DNA from: a virus
Length of the DNA stretch: 26,213 nucleotides
Reading direction: 5' to 3' (one strand)
IMG/VR virus record: IMGVR_UViG_3300031569_000035
Location: 1 to 26,213 of that record
The translations under genes and the position numbers were made by a program. The notes under the pieces are model-generated. The model searched no databases. It saw only the letters and a program-made list of their open reading frames with translations, and was not told the DNA's origin. This document shows, one piece after another, positions 7,483-14,801 of this stretch (its first letter is position 1; each line of letters begins with the position of its first letter).

Positions 7483-9390
7483 CTACAAATTCGACCACTT
7501 GGCGCTATCACTAGGCGACGCATTCCAATCTGCTGAATCTATAGGTAAGTTATCGTAAAATGCAACATCATTTGCGGCAGCATCCCACACTGATACATCT
7601 ACTGGTAAGTTATCGTAGGTTGCACTATCTGCTGGTATATCTTCATACCTATACCTACCTGTTGCCACCACTCCTGTTATTACGTTAATAGTGCATGATG
7701 CTGATAACACAGCGCCATTATTAGCCACAATGCCTGATACAGCATTAATGGAAGCCCTACCTGATAACGTAAACGAGGCTTTAGCTATAACGGAAGAAGC
7801 TGCAGTAATTTGTGCAGCACCGTTTACTAATCCTGAAGCACTTGCAGATGTGGAGCTAGAAGCCGCTATTAATGCGCCACTAATCAGTACGAGCGAAGGT
7901 AAAGCTGTTACAGCACTTGTAGCCGATACATCAGCACTACCACTAAGTAATAACTGACCATTAGCAGCCGCGTCAGATACAGCATTAACAGAGGCGCTAG
8001 CAGATAGAATTAAGCCTGCATTAGCCGTTACAGAGGACGCTGCGGTAATCTGTACTGCGTTACCACCTATTACCAAACCACTAGCAACTACAGAGCTGAT
8101 AGCATCTACCGAAGCACTGGCCCCGTTAAGTAGCTGTGGGGTAGCTGATACGCTTGATTCGGATGCAACAGAAGCCACGCCAGATAATGTAAGCGATGGC
8201 GCTGCACTTATACTTGAAGCTGCAGTAATTTGTGCAGAGGTATTGACTACCCGTACCCCGATAGCTGATACATTACTTGTAGAATCTACCGAAGCAGATC
8301 CCTGAAGGACACGTAAACCGTTAGCTGTTACAGAGCTAGTAGCGCTAATTAATGCACTATTAGCAGACACTAACTGAGGATCAGCAGTTGCACCACTTAC
8401 CGCATCTACCGAAGCAGAACCTTGTAGCACTGATAAACCACTAGCAGATACTGAGCTAACTGAATTAATTACTGCACTTCCACCGACCAGTAACTGAGCA
8501 TCGGCACTCGTACTGGATACAGAGGCAATAGCAGCACTACTAGATAGCACTAAAGCGGCTTTAGCAACAACCGAGGATACAGCACTAACCTGTGCATTGC
8601 CTTGGCTTACCTTAGCGCCTGTGGCAGTAACTGAGCTTGCAGATGCTAATACAGCACTACCGCCAACCAATAACTTGCCACTGGCAGATACGGTGGACGC
8701 GGAGCTAATAGAAGCAATGCCTGATAGGATAAGTGAGGCGTTAGCTACCGTTCCAGATACCGCATCAACCTGTGCCTGACCTTGACGTATTAACAACCCA
8801 GAAGACGTAACTGAGCTGCTAGCGCTTACTGTAGCGGCACTACTTACTAGGAGTTGAGGATCAGCAGATACAGAGCTAGCACTACTTATCGCAGCGGAGC
8901 TTTGATGTACACGTTCAGCGGTAGATGATACTGCACTGTCTGCGTTTATCGTAGCGGAACCAATTAGTACACGCTGAGAAGAAGCAGATACAGCACTAAC
9001 ACCGTTTATGGCAGCAATGCCTTGAAGCACTAGCTCAGATACAGCAGACGCACCACTTACAGCACTAATCAAGGCAGAACCTTGGCGTACTAACTTAGCG
9101 GTGGATGATGTTGCACTGACTGCATTTATTGTAGCGGAGCTTTGTAATATAAGCTGACCTGCAGCAGATATACTACTAACCCCGCTTACTAGAACAGAAC
9201 TGCTAGATACAATTTGACCTAACGCAGATACACCACTAACTCCACCTATTACAGCGGAGCCTTGATGTACTAACGTAGCAGCAGCAGTTAGCGAGGATAC
9301 GGCAGGTACAACAGCGCCAGCGTCTACATAAGAAGCTTGTCCGTATATATTTACGCCGTAATTAGCGGCTCCGTACCCTCTAACGGGCAT
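7483..9390 (-). CDS. Repeat-built tail fibre, 28 tandem 20-residue units
   Basis: This 635-aa protein has a short Gly/Tyr-rich N-terminus (MPVRGYGAANYGVNIYGQ), as in aquatic phage fibres. Residues 20-579 then form 28 consecutive units of exactly 20 residues without insertion or deletion. Residues 583-632 form five units of 10. Nearly every 20-mer has Ala or another small residue at unit position 7, Val/Ile/Leu at 9, Ser at or near 13 and Ala at 17. Charged residues are almost absent. A regular beta-solenoid or fibrous shaft is the natural reading. No enzyme motif is seen. No strong Shine-Dalgarno precedes ATG 9390, two bases after the upstream TAA. Fibre function is inferred from composition and neighbours. 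Confidence 0.8.
   Translation of the reverse strand: MPVRGYGAANYGVNIYGQASYVDAGAVVPAVSSLTAAATLVHQGSAVIGGVSGVSALGQIVSSSSVLVSGVSSISAAGQLILQSSATINAVSATSSTAKLVRQGSALISAVSGASAVSELVLQGIAAINGVSAVSASSQRVLIGSATINADSAVSSTAERVHQSSAAISSASSVSADPQLLVSSAATVSASSSVTSSGLLIRQGQAQVDAVSGTVANASLILSGIASISSASTVSASGKLLVGGSAVLASASSVTATGAKVSQGNAQVSAVSSVVAKAALVLSSSAAIASVSSTSADAQLLVGGSAVINSVSSVSASGLSVLQGSASVDAVSGATADPQLVSANSALISATSSVTANGLRVLQGSASVDSTSNVSAIGVRVVNTSAQITAASSISAAPSLTLSGVASVASESSVSATPQLLNGASASVDAISSVVASGLVIGGNAVQITAASSVTANAGLILSASASVNAVSDAAANGQLLLSGSADVSATSAVTALPSLVLISGALIAASSSTSASASGLVNGAAQITAASSVIAKASFTLSGRASINAVSGIVANNGAVLSASCTINVITGVVATGRYRYEDIPADSATYDNLPVDVSVWDAAANDVAFYDNLPIDSADWNASPSDSAKWSNL
7495..7644 (-). 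repeat. Five 30-bp coding repeats (10-residue units) at the fibre C-terminus
   Basis: Residues 583-632 of the repeat fibre split into EDIPADSATY, DNLPVDVSVW, DAAANDVAFY, DNLPIDSADW and NASPSDSAKW. The consensus is (D/N)-x-x-P-x-D-(S/V)-x-x-(Y/W), one aromatic per unit. Three residues, SNL, then close the protein. DNA-level similarity includes the twice-present string encoding YDNLP. Confidence 0.8.
7654..9333 (-). repeat. 28 x 60-bp coding repeats (20-residue units)
   Basis: This stretch encodes residues 20-579 of the fibre. Sample units are LVHQGSAVIGGVSGVSALGQ, LLVGGSAVINSVSSVSASGL and RVLQGSASVDSTSNVSAIGV. Units differ from each other at many positions, yet the 20-residue register never slips over 1,680 bp. 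The pattern is periodic at protein level and only imperfect at DNA level. Confidence 0.85.
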
Positions 9391-9391
9391 A

Positions 9392-9775
9392 CTATGTTAA
9401 CGTAATGTCAAACTCGCCAGCTTGGAAGCGGAAAACATCACCACTAGCTACGGTCTTACTGGCAGTTAGTGCTGTCTCAGCAAGCATATTACCAGCAGTT
9501 GCAGCGTCTAATACTGCAGTATGAGTAATAGTTCCCCAAGAGCCTGTAGCTGTTGCAAACTCTACAGCAGCAGTGTTATCAATCGCACCTGATACAGACG
9601 CATCAAAGGCCATAGCCTTGCGAGCGTAACCATTACCTGATACTTCTGTACCACCACCAGCAGCATTGGTAGCTGTAGTGTAGAGGCCAATATAGGCAGT
9701 TGCAGGTGGAGTGTATGTAGCATTACGGAACACATGGTCGAGAACTTCGTTTTCTAAAAAAGTAGTGAATGACAT
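9392..9775 (-). CDS. Tail fibre protein of the common 'MSFT-x-LE-x3-LDHVF' family
   Basis: This 127-aa protein starts MSFTTFLENEVLDHVFRNAT and continues TPPATAYIGLYTTATNAAGG and GTEVSGNGYARKAM. Near the C-terminus are ATGSWGTITHTAVLDAATAG and TVASGDVFRFQAGEFDITL. Pattern and length match a very widespread small phage fibre/tail protein: a short amphipathic N-terminal helix, then a beta sandwich. It lies between the adaptor and the repeat fibre, so it may link the fibre to the tail. That link is inferred from position. The family recognition is strong. Confidence 0.8.
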   Translation of the reverse strand: MSFTTFLENEVLDHVFRNATYTPPATAYIGLYTTATNAAGGGTEVSGNGYARKAMAFDASVSGAIDNTAAVEFATATGSWGTITHTAVLDAATAGNMLAETALTASKTVASGDVFRFQAGEFDITLT

Positions 9776-9776
9776 A

Positions 9777-10397
9777 TTAATAAGCCTTAATATTTAAGCG
9801 AAGGCCAGAGCCAGACGCGGTTGATTTACTGCTTGCGTCATTAACACGCTCTACAGCCGATGAATAGAGAGCTGCCCACGTTTGAGCGCGAGCATCTTCC
9901 TGTAAAAATGGTGCTGAATGGAGTAATGCCCCATACAGGTAAACGTCTGGATGATGTGTTAGTAGCCAGTTAGTAGCCACACTATCAGATAATGCAGGCA
10001 CTTTGGCATAGTATAACAGTATACCACTATAAGGCCCATCAGGGCTTGGCATGACCTCAAACTGGCCTGAGTTATGACCGTAGTAATTTGGGATACCTGT
10101 GGAGTCTTGAGTCTCTGCACGAACACGTTGCATCTCTGCTCGTGGTAGATAGCGTAGATCAGTAGTACCATTGTTCTCTAAGTGAAAACGGATAGTGGAT
10201 AACCAATCACTAGGAATGCCAGTGAACTGACCTTCAATTGAGGTCTCTGCCCTAGTCTCCATACGCCAGTGACGTATCTCATTATTGATAGACGACTCAG
10301 CCAAAGCAATGAAGTCTGGTACGTTAGCTGTAAGGTCATCACGGTTTAACCAACTCGCAATTGACGCTTTAAGCTCTGTGTATGTTGAAATAGCCAT
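9777..10397 (-). CDS. Head-to-tail adaptor (SU10 adaptor / P22 gp4-like)
   Basis: This 206-aa protein starts MAISTYTELKASIASWLNRD, followed by LTANVPDFIALAESSINNEI, the signature opening of SU10-type adaptor proteins (helical N-terminus contacting the portal ring). Later motifs are PSDWLSTIRFHLE, LRYLPRAEM, a strand pair GQFEVMPSPDGPYSGILLYY and LLTHHPDVYLYGALLHSAPF, all typical of this family. AAAGGT precedes the ATG. Adaptors bind below the portal after packaging and close the head. An extended -10 element overlaps the end of the upstream gene, so it may have its own promoter. The family call is confident. Confidence 0.85.
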   Translation of the reverse strand: MAISTYTELKASIASWLNRDDLTANVPDFIALAESSINNEIRHWRMETRAETSIEGQFTGIPSDWLSTIRFHLENNGTTDLRYLPRAEMQRVRAETQDSTGIPNYYGHNSGQFEVMPSPDGPYSGILLYYAKVPALSDSVATNWLLTHHPDVYLYGALLHSAPFLQEDARAQTWAALYSSAVERVNDASSKSTASGSGLRLNIKAY

Positions 10398-10420
10398 TAA
10401 GTTACCTTTAAGTTTTGCTT

Positions 10421-10429
10421 ATTATATCA
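10421..10429 (-). promoter_or_regulatory. Extended -10 promoter element (TGATATAAT)
   Basis: On the minus strand TGA-TATAAT forms an extended -10. The TATAA part includes the TAA stop of the 682-aa gene. Transcription would start near 10414, about 17 nt before the adaptor start. No good -35 is seen, which is tolerated by extended -10 promoters. Confidence 0.5.
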
Positions 10430-12470
10430 GTTCTTCTAAAGATTTCGGATTAAATATACCAGACTTAGGTATTTGCCCGTAATCATAGAAAGCCTCAAGA
10501 AGACCTTTAAGCATTTGTGGTGTAGCAAATTCACTATCACCTGTTGTTTGGTTTACTCTAAATGGCAGTATATCAGCACGATCATAGCCAGTATCATCCG
10601 AGAAGTTACTATCAAATTCCTGCTTATTCTTTAGGTAAGCTGACTCTTCTGGTGTTAGTAATGCGTCACGGCCTTGTGATAGTGCTAGCAATCCTTGAGG
10701 CTCTTGGCCTATCTCGTTACCCATGCTTAACAATCCTGCGCCTGCTGTTGCTACTGGGTTGGATGCTAGCAGATTGCTAGAGCCTGCTTTGGCTGGATCG
10801 AATCTAGCATTAACCGATCTAACATCAGGCTTATTAAAATAGCCAACAGTCTTATATCCATCTTCTGTAAGGCTTGCAGAGTCAAACCCCATCTTTGAGG
10901 CTATAGTCTTAAACTTCTCAACTGTGTCTCCTCCAACGGCCTCAGCATTTAACAAATGATGCCTTTTCATTACAGCATTATCAATACCTGTCCTGCTTAA
11001 ATGACTTTCTAGATCATCTATATCGTCATATATATCATCTTGCAGCTTAGATGGAAGCTTATCAAATCCTGACTGCCTTCCCATCTCTGCGATCAAACCT
11101 TGTGGCGTACTGTTTTTATTCATCAAGTCCATGTCAAAAGACTTTTCTGGGCGCTTTGAAACTAACTCCATCACATTAGAGCCACCTTTAACTCCGCGCA
11201 TACTTGCGTAGTCATCTGCAAGTCTTACATCTTCAGATACCCAGTTAATAGGCTGGTTAAATTCAGCAATATCTTTATCAGTCCCGTGATAAACAGGAGT
11301 ATCAACATCAAACCCCTGCTCCTTAGCCCTAGCCATGCGTGATGGTGTATCCATTAGCAAGCCCTTAGCCTTACCTAGAACACCAGCATCAGCATCATCA
11401 CTACCAGCCATAGCAGCCAAGCCCAGTATACCTGCGCCTGCTGTTGCTGCTGGATTAGATGCTAGAATGTTAGATGAGCTTGATTTAGCTGGATCAAACT
11501 TGGCATACTTAGATCGGATGTTAGAAGGATCAAATACTATCGTATGTACAGTGTCATCTTCGACATCCATACCATTAAATATATTACCCTTATGCTTAAT
11601 TGTATCAAAGCCAGAATCTTCTATAGCCTTACGATACACCTCGTTATTAATTAACTTTCCCTGATCGTTATCTGCGTACCATTCGGTAGTTCGCATAATA
11701 TCATCTAACTCTAAAGCTGTTAATCCATCAGAATCCATTGCAGCTTCATTTATGTTGCTCATTAGGTCGCTAGCATCAAACCCATACTCATCCGCTTGAT
11801 TACTCAAAGACAGCATGAAGTCAGCCAACTCACCTTGAGGCTCTTCGTAATTCATAGCGTCATAGTAACGCTCATCAACAAGGTCTTCTACAGCATCATC
11901 AAAATCACTTTTATCATCGTAATCATTAATGTCTAACTCATCACGGATCTCATCTGCCAAGTCATCACGATCAGGCAAGTCACGCTCATACTTCATAAAC
12001 GTATCTTCTTTAGTTCCTAAGTCGTAGGTTTTATTGCTTCGTAGTTTTATAGGGTAAACTGCACCAGAGTTATCGCCAGCAAGTTCTTTTGTTGCCACTC
12101 TTCGCTTAAAGTCATCGAATACTTCTGAGTTGCCAGATGATATAGACTTTGCTTCTTTGTTTGTCATTTGTGGGAACGCATTCAACAGATCGTCAAGCTC
12201 ATACCCATCAAGCTCGGAATCAATAGCGTCCATTCTTTGTTCTATTCGACTTGTTAGGTCTGGCCCTAACCCTGCATAATGTTCACTTGCATCATCAGCA
12301 TTTGAGGTAAAGTAATGACCTGCACCAAAATGACCTTCTGGGTTTAAAGTTCTAGCTTTACTAAAGTCATCAATATTATGAGTTGAGCCGTGAAAAACAT
12401 CATCGACAAAGCCCATTAATCCTGCTGAAGCTTTTCTGCCTGCTGTTAGTGGTGCGCTAAGTAATCCCAT
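10422..12470 (-). CDS. Polyvalent protein with two ADP-ribosyltransferase-like modules
   Basis: This 682-aa protein carries two ART-like modules. Module 1 (residues about 24-330) has VFHGSTHNIDDF with His27, GHFGAGHYFTSNADDASEHY, VYPIKL and VFDPSNIRS/AKFDPAKS. Module 2 (about 382-562) has PVYHGTDKDIAEF with His395, WVSEDVRLADDYA, a possible Glu435 in VMELVSKRP, and KPDVRSVNARFDPAKAG. Each ends with the same SSN(I/L)LASNP-x-ATAGAG(I/L)L tail. The C-terminus has DTGYDRADILPFRVN and ATPQMLKGLLEAF. Such modules occur in phage polyvalent proteins that may be packaged and injected to modify host proteins. Activity and packaging here are inferred. Its ATG overlaps the mini-gene stop (TAATG), with GGGAGG inside the mini-gene. 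It sits between TerL and the adaptor, where a portal might be expected. Confidence 0.75.
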   Translation of the reverse strand: MGLLSAPLTAGRKASAGLMGFVDDVFHGSTHNIDDFSKARTLNPEGHFGAGHYFTSNADDASEHYAGLGPDLTSRIEQRMDAIDSELDGYELDDLLNAFPQMTNKEAKSISSGNSEVFDDFKRRVATKELAGDNSGAVYPIKLRSNKTYDLGTKEDTFMKYERDLPDRDDLADEIRDELDINDYDDKSDFDDAVEDLVDERYYDAMNYEEPQGELADFMLSLSNQADEYGFDASDLMSNINEAAMDSDGLTALELDDIMRTTEWYADNDQGKLINNEVYRKAIEDSGFDTIKHKGNIFNGMDVEDDTVHTIVFDPSNIRSKYAKFDPAKSSSSNILASNPAATAGAGILGLAAMAGSDDADAGVLGKAKGLLMDTPSRMARAKEQGFDVDTPVYHGTDKDIAEFNQPINWVSEDVRLADDYASMRGVKGGSNVMELVSKRPEKSFDMDLMNKNSTPQGLIAEMGRQSGFDKLPSKLQDDIYDDIDDLESHLSRTGIDNAVMKRHHLLNAEAVGGDTVEKFKTIASKMGFDSASLTEDGYKTVGYFNKPDVRSVNARFDPAKAGSSNLLASNPVATAGAGLLSMGNEIGQEPQGLLALSQGRDALLTPEESAYLKNKQEFDSNFSDDTGYDRADILPFRVNQTTGDSEFATPQMLKGLLEAFYDYGQIPKSGIFNPKSLEELI

Positions 12471-12535
12471 TAGAGAAAATAACCTCCCTTCTTAGGCTTC
12501 TTTACAGGCTTCTTCTTTGGCTTAGTGGTTTTCAT
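12470..12535 (-). CDS. 21-residue Lys/Pro-rich mini-protein
   Basis: ATG 12535, behind GTGAGG, opens a frame of 21 codons ending TAA at 12470-12472. The product is MKTTKPKKKPVKKPKK followed by GGYFL, with nine Lys and four Pro. The TAA overlaps the ATG of the 682-aa gene, and the GGGAGG that serves that gene lies inside this frame. It may be a real basic peptide or a leader that couples translation. The Shine-Dalgarno, the nearby extended -10 and the overlap support translation. Function is unknown. Confidence 0.6.
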   Translation of the reverse strand: MKTTKPKKKPVKKPKKGGYFL

Positions 12536-12563
12536 GGCTATACCTCACAATAAATATAAGGCG

Positions 12564-12572
12564 ATTATACCA
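12564..12572 (-). promoter_or_regulatory. Extended -10 promoter element (TGGTATAAT)
   Basis: Minus-strand TGG-TATAAT lies a few bases after the TerL stop. A weak -35 (TTAAAG) stands 17 nt upstream of the hexamer. The start site would be near 12557, about 22 nt before the mini-gene ATG. It probably drives the 682-aa, adaptor and fibre genes. Confidence 0.55.
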
Positions 12573-12575
12573 TGA

Positions 12576-13886
12576 TTAAGCTAAACCTTTAATACCCCGC
12601 TTCAAGGCTCCACGATGCTTCTTCTTGCTACGTCCTAGATCACCAGCAGCGAATGCCTGAGCCATCTGTCTAAGTGCGTCAGCAGCCTCAGAGTGCCCCT
12701 CACTTTTGTCTGGTACGTGTGACCATCTCTGCTCACTATTTGACCACTTACGGCGATAGGCTTTGAGGTGATCTAAGCCCTTAGCGCATTTAACCTCATC
12801 AATGTACAGGTAAGGAAACATGTCAGACGTTTGTTGAATACCCCACAATAGATCCTGAATACGTGGAACGATACGCCAGTTAGATGATGGCATTAGTTCT
12901 TTAAGCATCTGTCTAGGTGACTTATTACTGATCTTGCCTTGGCGCTTATGGTCAGCATCATGTGGTAGATACATATCCTCGAACACTAGATCCAACGACT
13001 TAATCCACTTCACCGCATGGCTGTAACTTTCACCCCACGCTTCATAGAAGTCTATACACCTGAACTCTAGCCCTACCTTCTGAACTACCCAGATAGCACA
13101 ACCATCACTAGCACCAATGTCCCAGAATGTCATGCAAGGATGAGCCTCTACTACTGGTAGCTTACCTACCCTACCATCAGCCTGAGCCTTATTAATCTCA
13201 CGTAGCCAGAATGCTCCTTCAGGGAACTCTAAGAAGTCACCCTCCCATACATGCCCATAAGTATCAGGACGTAGCTCAAGGTCTTCTAATCGCTGGTTAG
13301 TAAGCACATCAGGCATCCACGGGTTATCCTGCCAGTTAATGTCTGTGATCTTGCAGGAGTCTGGAGTGTTTACGCGAAAGCGGTTGTGAGTAGCAGAGTC
13401 TTTAGATTGTGGGTTCCATATCACCCAGCACTCTGAATTCTCTTCACGTATCGATGGCAACAGCTTCATGTAAGCCTCTTCGCTCACTGTCTCTGCCTCG
13501 TCAATGAATGCCAGTATAATGCGGGCCTTTGACTTAATGCTGTCTATGTTGCGTGTTAAGCCTGCAAAGCTGTAGTTGATCCTACCGTCCTTGCTGCGAA
13601 TGTAATGGTCGCCACAATCGTAATAGTCGTTAAGGAATGGCACTGCTTGTATGGCTGACTTAATCTCTGCGAATGAACTCTCACTCAAGCTGTTCATGTA
13701 CTGGCGTAAGCATAGGATCTGTCCACTCTTACCAGACTTACCGAACTTGTAACCCCATACTGCAGTCATCATGGCAAAGGCTCGTGACTTAGCACCACCC
13801 CTGCCACCATACGCTGCTCTGTAACGTGCTTCGCCTTGGAATATAGGTACTAGCTTAGGAGGTAGCTCTATATCTACTGTAGACAT
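12576..13886 (-). CDS. terL: Terminase large subunit
   Basis: This 436-aa ATPase-nuclease pumps DNA into the procapsid and cuts the concatemer. Walker A is GGRGGAKS at residues 27-34. Walker B is IILAFIDEAE at 123-132, with Glu130-Glu132 as catalytic candidates. The C-terminal RNase H-like nuclease shows MTFWDIGASDG (first Asp), YLPHDADHKR and HSEAADALRQ (last Asp). The C-terminus is basic (KKKHRGALKRGIKG). Length and motif order fit the Terminase_3/PBSX-like group. It follows TerS and a small conserved gene by TAATG overlaps, so the three are co-translated. The type of genome ends cannot be told from sequence alone. Confidence 0.95.
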   Translation of the reverse strand: MSTVDIELPPKLVPIFQGEARYRAAYGGRGGAKSRAFAMMTAVWGYKFGKSGKSGQILCLRQYMNSLSESSFAEIKSAIQAVPFLNDYYDCGDHYIRSKDGRINYSFAGLTRNIDSIKSKARIILAFIDEAETVSEEAYMKLLPSIREENSECWVIWNPQSKDSATHNRFRVNTPDSCKITDINWQDNPWMPDVLTNQRLEDLELRPDTYGHVWEGDFLEFPEGAFWLREINKAQADGRVGKLPVVEAHPCMTFWDIGASDGCAIWVVQKVGLEFRCIDFYEAWGESYSHAVKWIKSLDLVFEDMYLPHDADHKRQGKISNKSPRQMLKELMPSSNWRIVPRIQDLLWGIQQTSDMFPYLYIDEVKCAKGLDHLKAYRRKWSNSEQRWSHVPDKSEGHSEAADALRQMAQAFAAGDLGRSKKKHRGALKRGIKGLA

Positions 13887-14128
13887 TAAGTAACCGCTTC
13901 ATAGGTCGCTGCAAATATATCAGGCTTACATGGATAGAACTCACCCTGCACACCTTTAATAATATAGTCACCAATATTTGCAACCATATCACCTTCCAGT
14001 GTGAAGATAACTAGATCATCCTTATCATTAGCAATGCCCCAGTCTGTATGCAGGAATGCTTCCATCTTAACTGCGCTTCCATCCCATATAACAGCATCAA
14101 TCACTACAGGTAGCTTTCTATATCTCAT
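13886..14128 (-). CDS. Conserved phage protein (MRYRKLPVVIDAV family)
   Basis: This 80-aa protein starts MRYRKLPVVIDAVIWDGSAV and ends TLEGDMVANIGDYIIKGVQG plus EFYPCKPDIFAATYEAV. This is a very widespread small phage protein: MKYRKKPV-x-IEA at the start, GD-(W/Y)-IIKG, then GEFYPCKPDIF. It is found in phages of many hosts with no settled function. Here it is locked between TerS and TerL with 1-nt overlaps on both sides, so its expression is tied to packaging. That neighbourhood does not by itself prove a packaging role. Confidence 0.85.
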   Translation of the reverse strand: MRYRKLPVVIDAVIWDGSAVKMEAFLHTDWGIANDKDDLVIFTLEGDMVANIGDYIIKGVQGEFYPCKPDIFAATYEAVT

Positions 14129-14496
14129 TACAAGTCACCGAATTCTTTAGCCACCAACTGTATCACTGTAGGAGAGGACATAGAGCCATCACTACTGACG
14201 TTATCGACCTTATCGCTTAACCCATGCTTGGTTAGCATCAGCTTACTAATACCGCCATTAAGATCACCTTTAAGGCTTCCATCAGTCAGCTCAAGGTACT
14301 GTAATTGCATGATTCTGTCTAAGATATCCGAAAACTCTTCCTTACCCTCTTCTCCAGCCCACTTATACATGGTTGAATTAGATATCTCTAATAGATACGC
14401 AAGCCCTATGTGAGTAGCTACTGCTCTCTCATTAGTCTGTATATAGGTGCGAGCTTTTTGCAGTATCTCAGGTGTGTACTTTGTTGGTCTTGCCAT
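14128..14496 (-). CDS. terS: Terminase small subunit (P22 gp3-like)
   Basis: This 122-aa protein starts MARPTKYTPEILQKARTYIQ. It continues with a HTH-like region (GLAYLLEISNSTMYKWAGEE), then FSDILDRIMQLQYLEL and NGGISKLMLTKHGLSDKVD. That order, especially SKLMLTKHG-(L/Y)-SDK, matches the GP3_package/P22 small terminase group. These proteins form a ring that recognises the pac site and recruits TerL. CGGAGACC precedes ATG 14496. An extended -10 lies 40 nt upstream, overlapping the end of the preceding gene, so packaging genes may have their own promoter. Confidence 0.88.
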   Translation of the reverse strand: MARPTKYTPEILQKARTYIQTNERAVATHIGLAYLLEISNSTMYKWAGEEGKEEFSDILDRIMQLQYLELTDGSLKGDLNGGISKLMLTKHGLSDKVDNVSSDGSMSSPTVIQLVAKEFGDL

Positions 14497-14536
14497 GATT
14501 GGTCTCCGCTATGGGGTGGACGTTAACGTAAAGGTT

Positions 14537-14545
14537 ATTATAGCA
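14537..14545 (-). promoter_or_regulatory. Extended -10 promoter element (TGCTATAAT) before terS
   Basis: Minus-strand TGC-TATAAT, with TATAA including the TAA stop of the small upstream gene. The start site would be near 14530, leaving a leader of about 34 nt before terS. No convincing -35 is seen. Confidence 0.55.
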
Positions 14546-14750
14546 CCATTGCTCTATATTCTTCTAGCGTCATACCAAGCTCTATAGCCTCCCTCATATC
14601 AGAAGCACCACAGCGAGCCTTATTCACAGCCTTAGCTCGTTCTAGCTCTAACCTAGCATTCTCTCTTACTATAGCCGCTGCCTCCGCTCTGGAGTAACAC
14701 ATCGACTGATACTCTTCTTCACTCATCCAAGTATTCCGTTCAAAAACCAT
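14538..14750 (-). CDS. Small hypothetical protein between primase domain and terS
   Basis: The frame is open from 14786, but the codons before 14750 overlap an extended -10 and have no ribosome site. ATG 14750 (MVFERNTWMSEEEYQSM, 70 aa) or ATG 14726 (MSEEEYQSMCYSRAEAAAIV, 62 aa) is more likely. If the -10 at 14760-14768 is used, the RNA would start only a few bases before 14750, giving an almost leaderless mRNA. The product is charged and helical (RENARLELERAKAVNKAR, then TLEEYRAMVL). No domain was recognised. Its stop overlaps the terS promoter element. Confidence 0.6.
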   Translation of the reverse strand: MVFERNTWMSEEEYQSMCYSRAEAAAIVRENARLELERAKAVNKARCGASDMREAIELGMTLEEYRAMVL

Positions 14751-14759
14751 AGATAGCAG

Positions 14760-14768
14760 ATTATACCA
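14760..14768 (-). promoter_or_regulatory. Extended -10 promoter element (TGGTATAAT)
   Basis: Minus-strand TGG-TATAAT with a TTGCAT 15 nt upstream as a possible but short-spaced -35. It stands about 35 nt after the primase-domain stop. The start site would be near 14753, directly before ATG 14750. Confidence 0.5.
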
Positions 14769-14801
14769 ATTGAAGATCCAATGCAATTTATAGCCATTTT
14801 G

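Noticed and set aside
7691-8779. Plus-strand frames of 88 and 60 aa inside the fibre gene
   Set aside because: They are mirror shadows of the repeat-coding minus frame and have no ribosome sites.
7654-9333. 60-bp periodicity suggesting a CRISPR array or satellite repeat
   Set aside because: Units are coding, divergent in DNA, have no constant repeat/variable spacer split, and keep one protein frame throughout.
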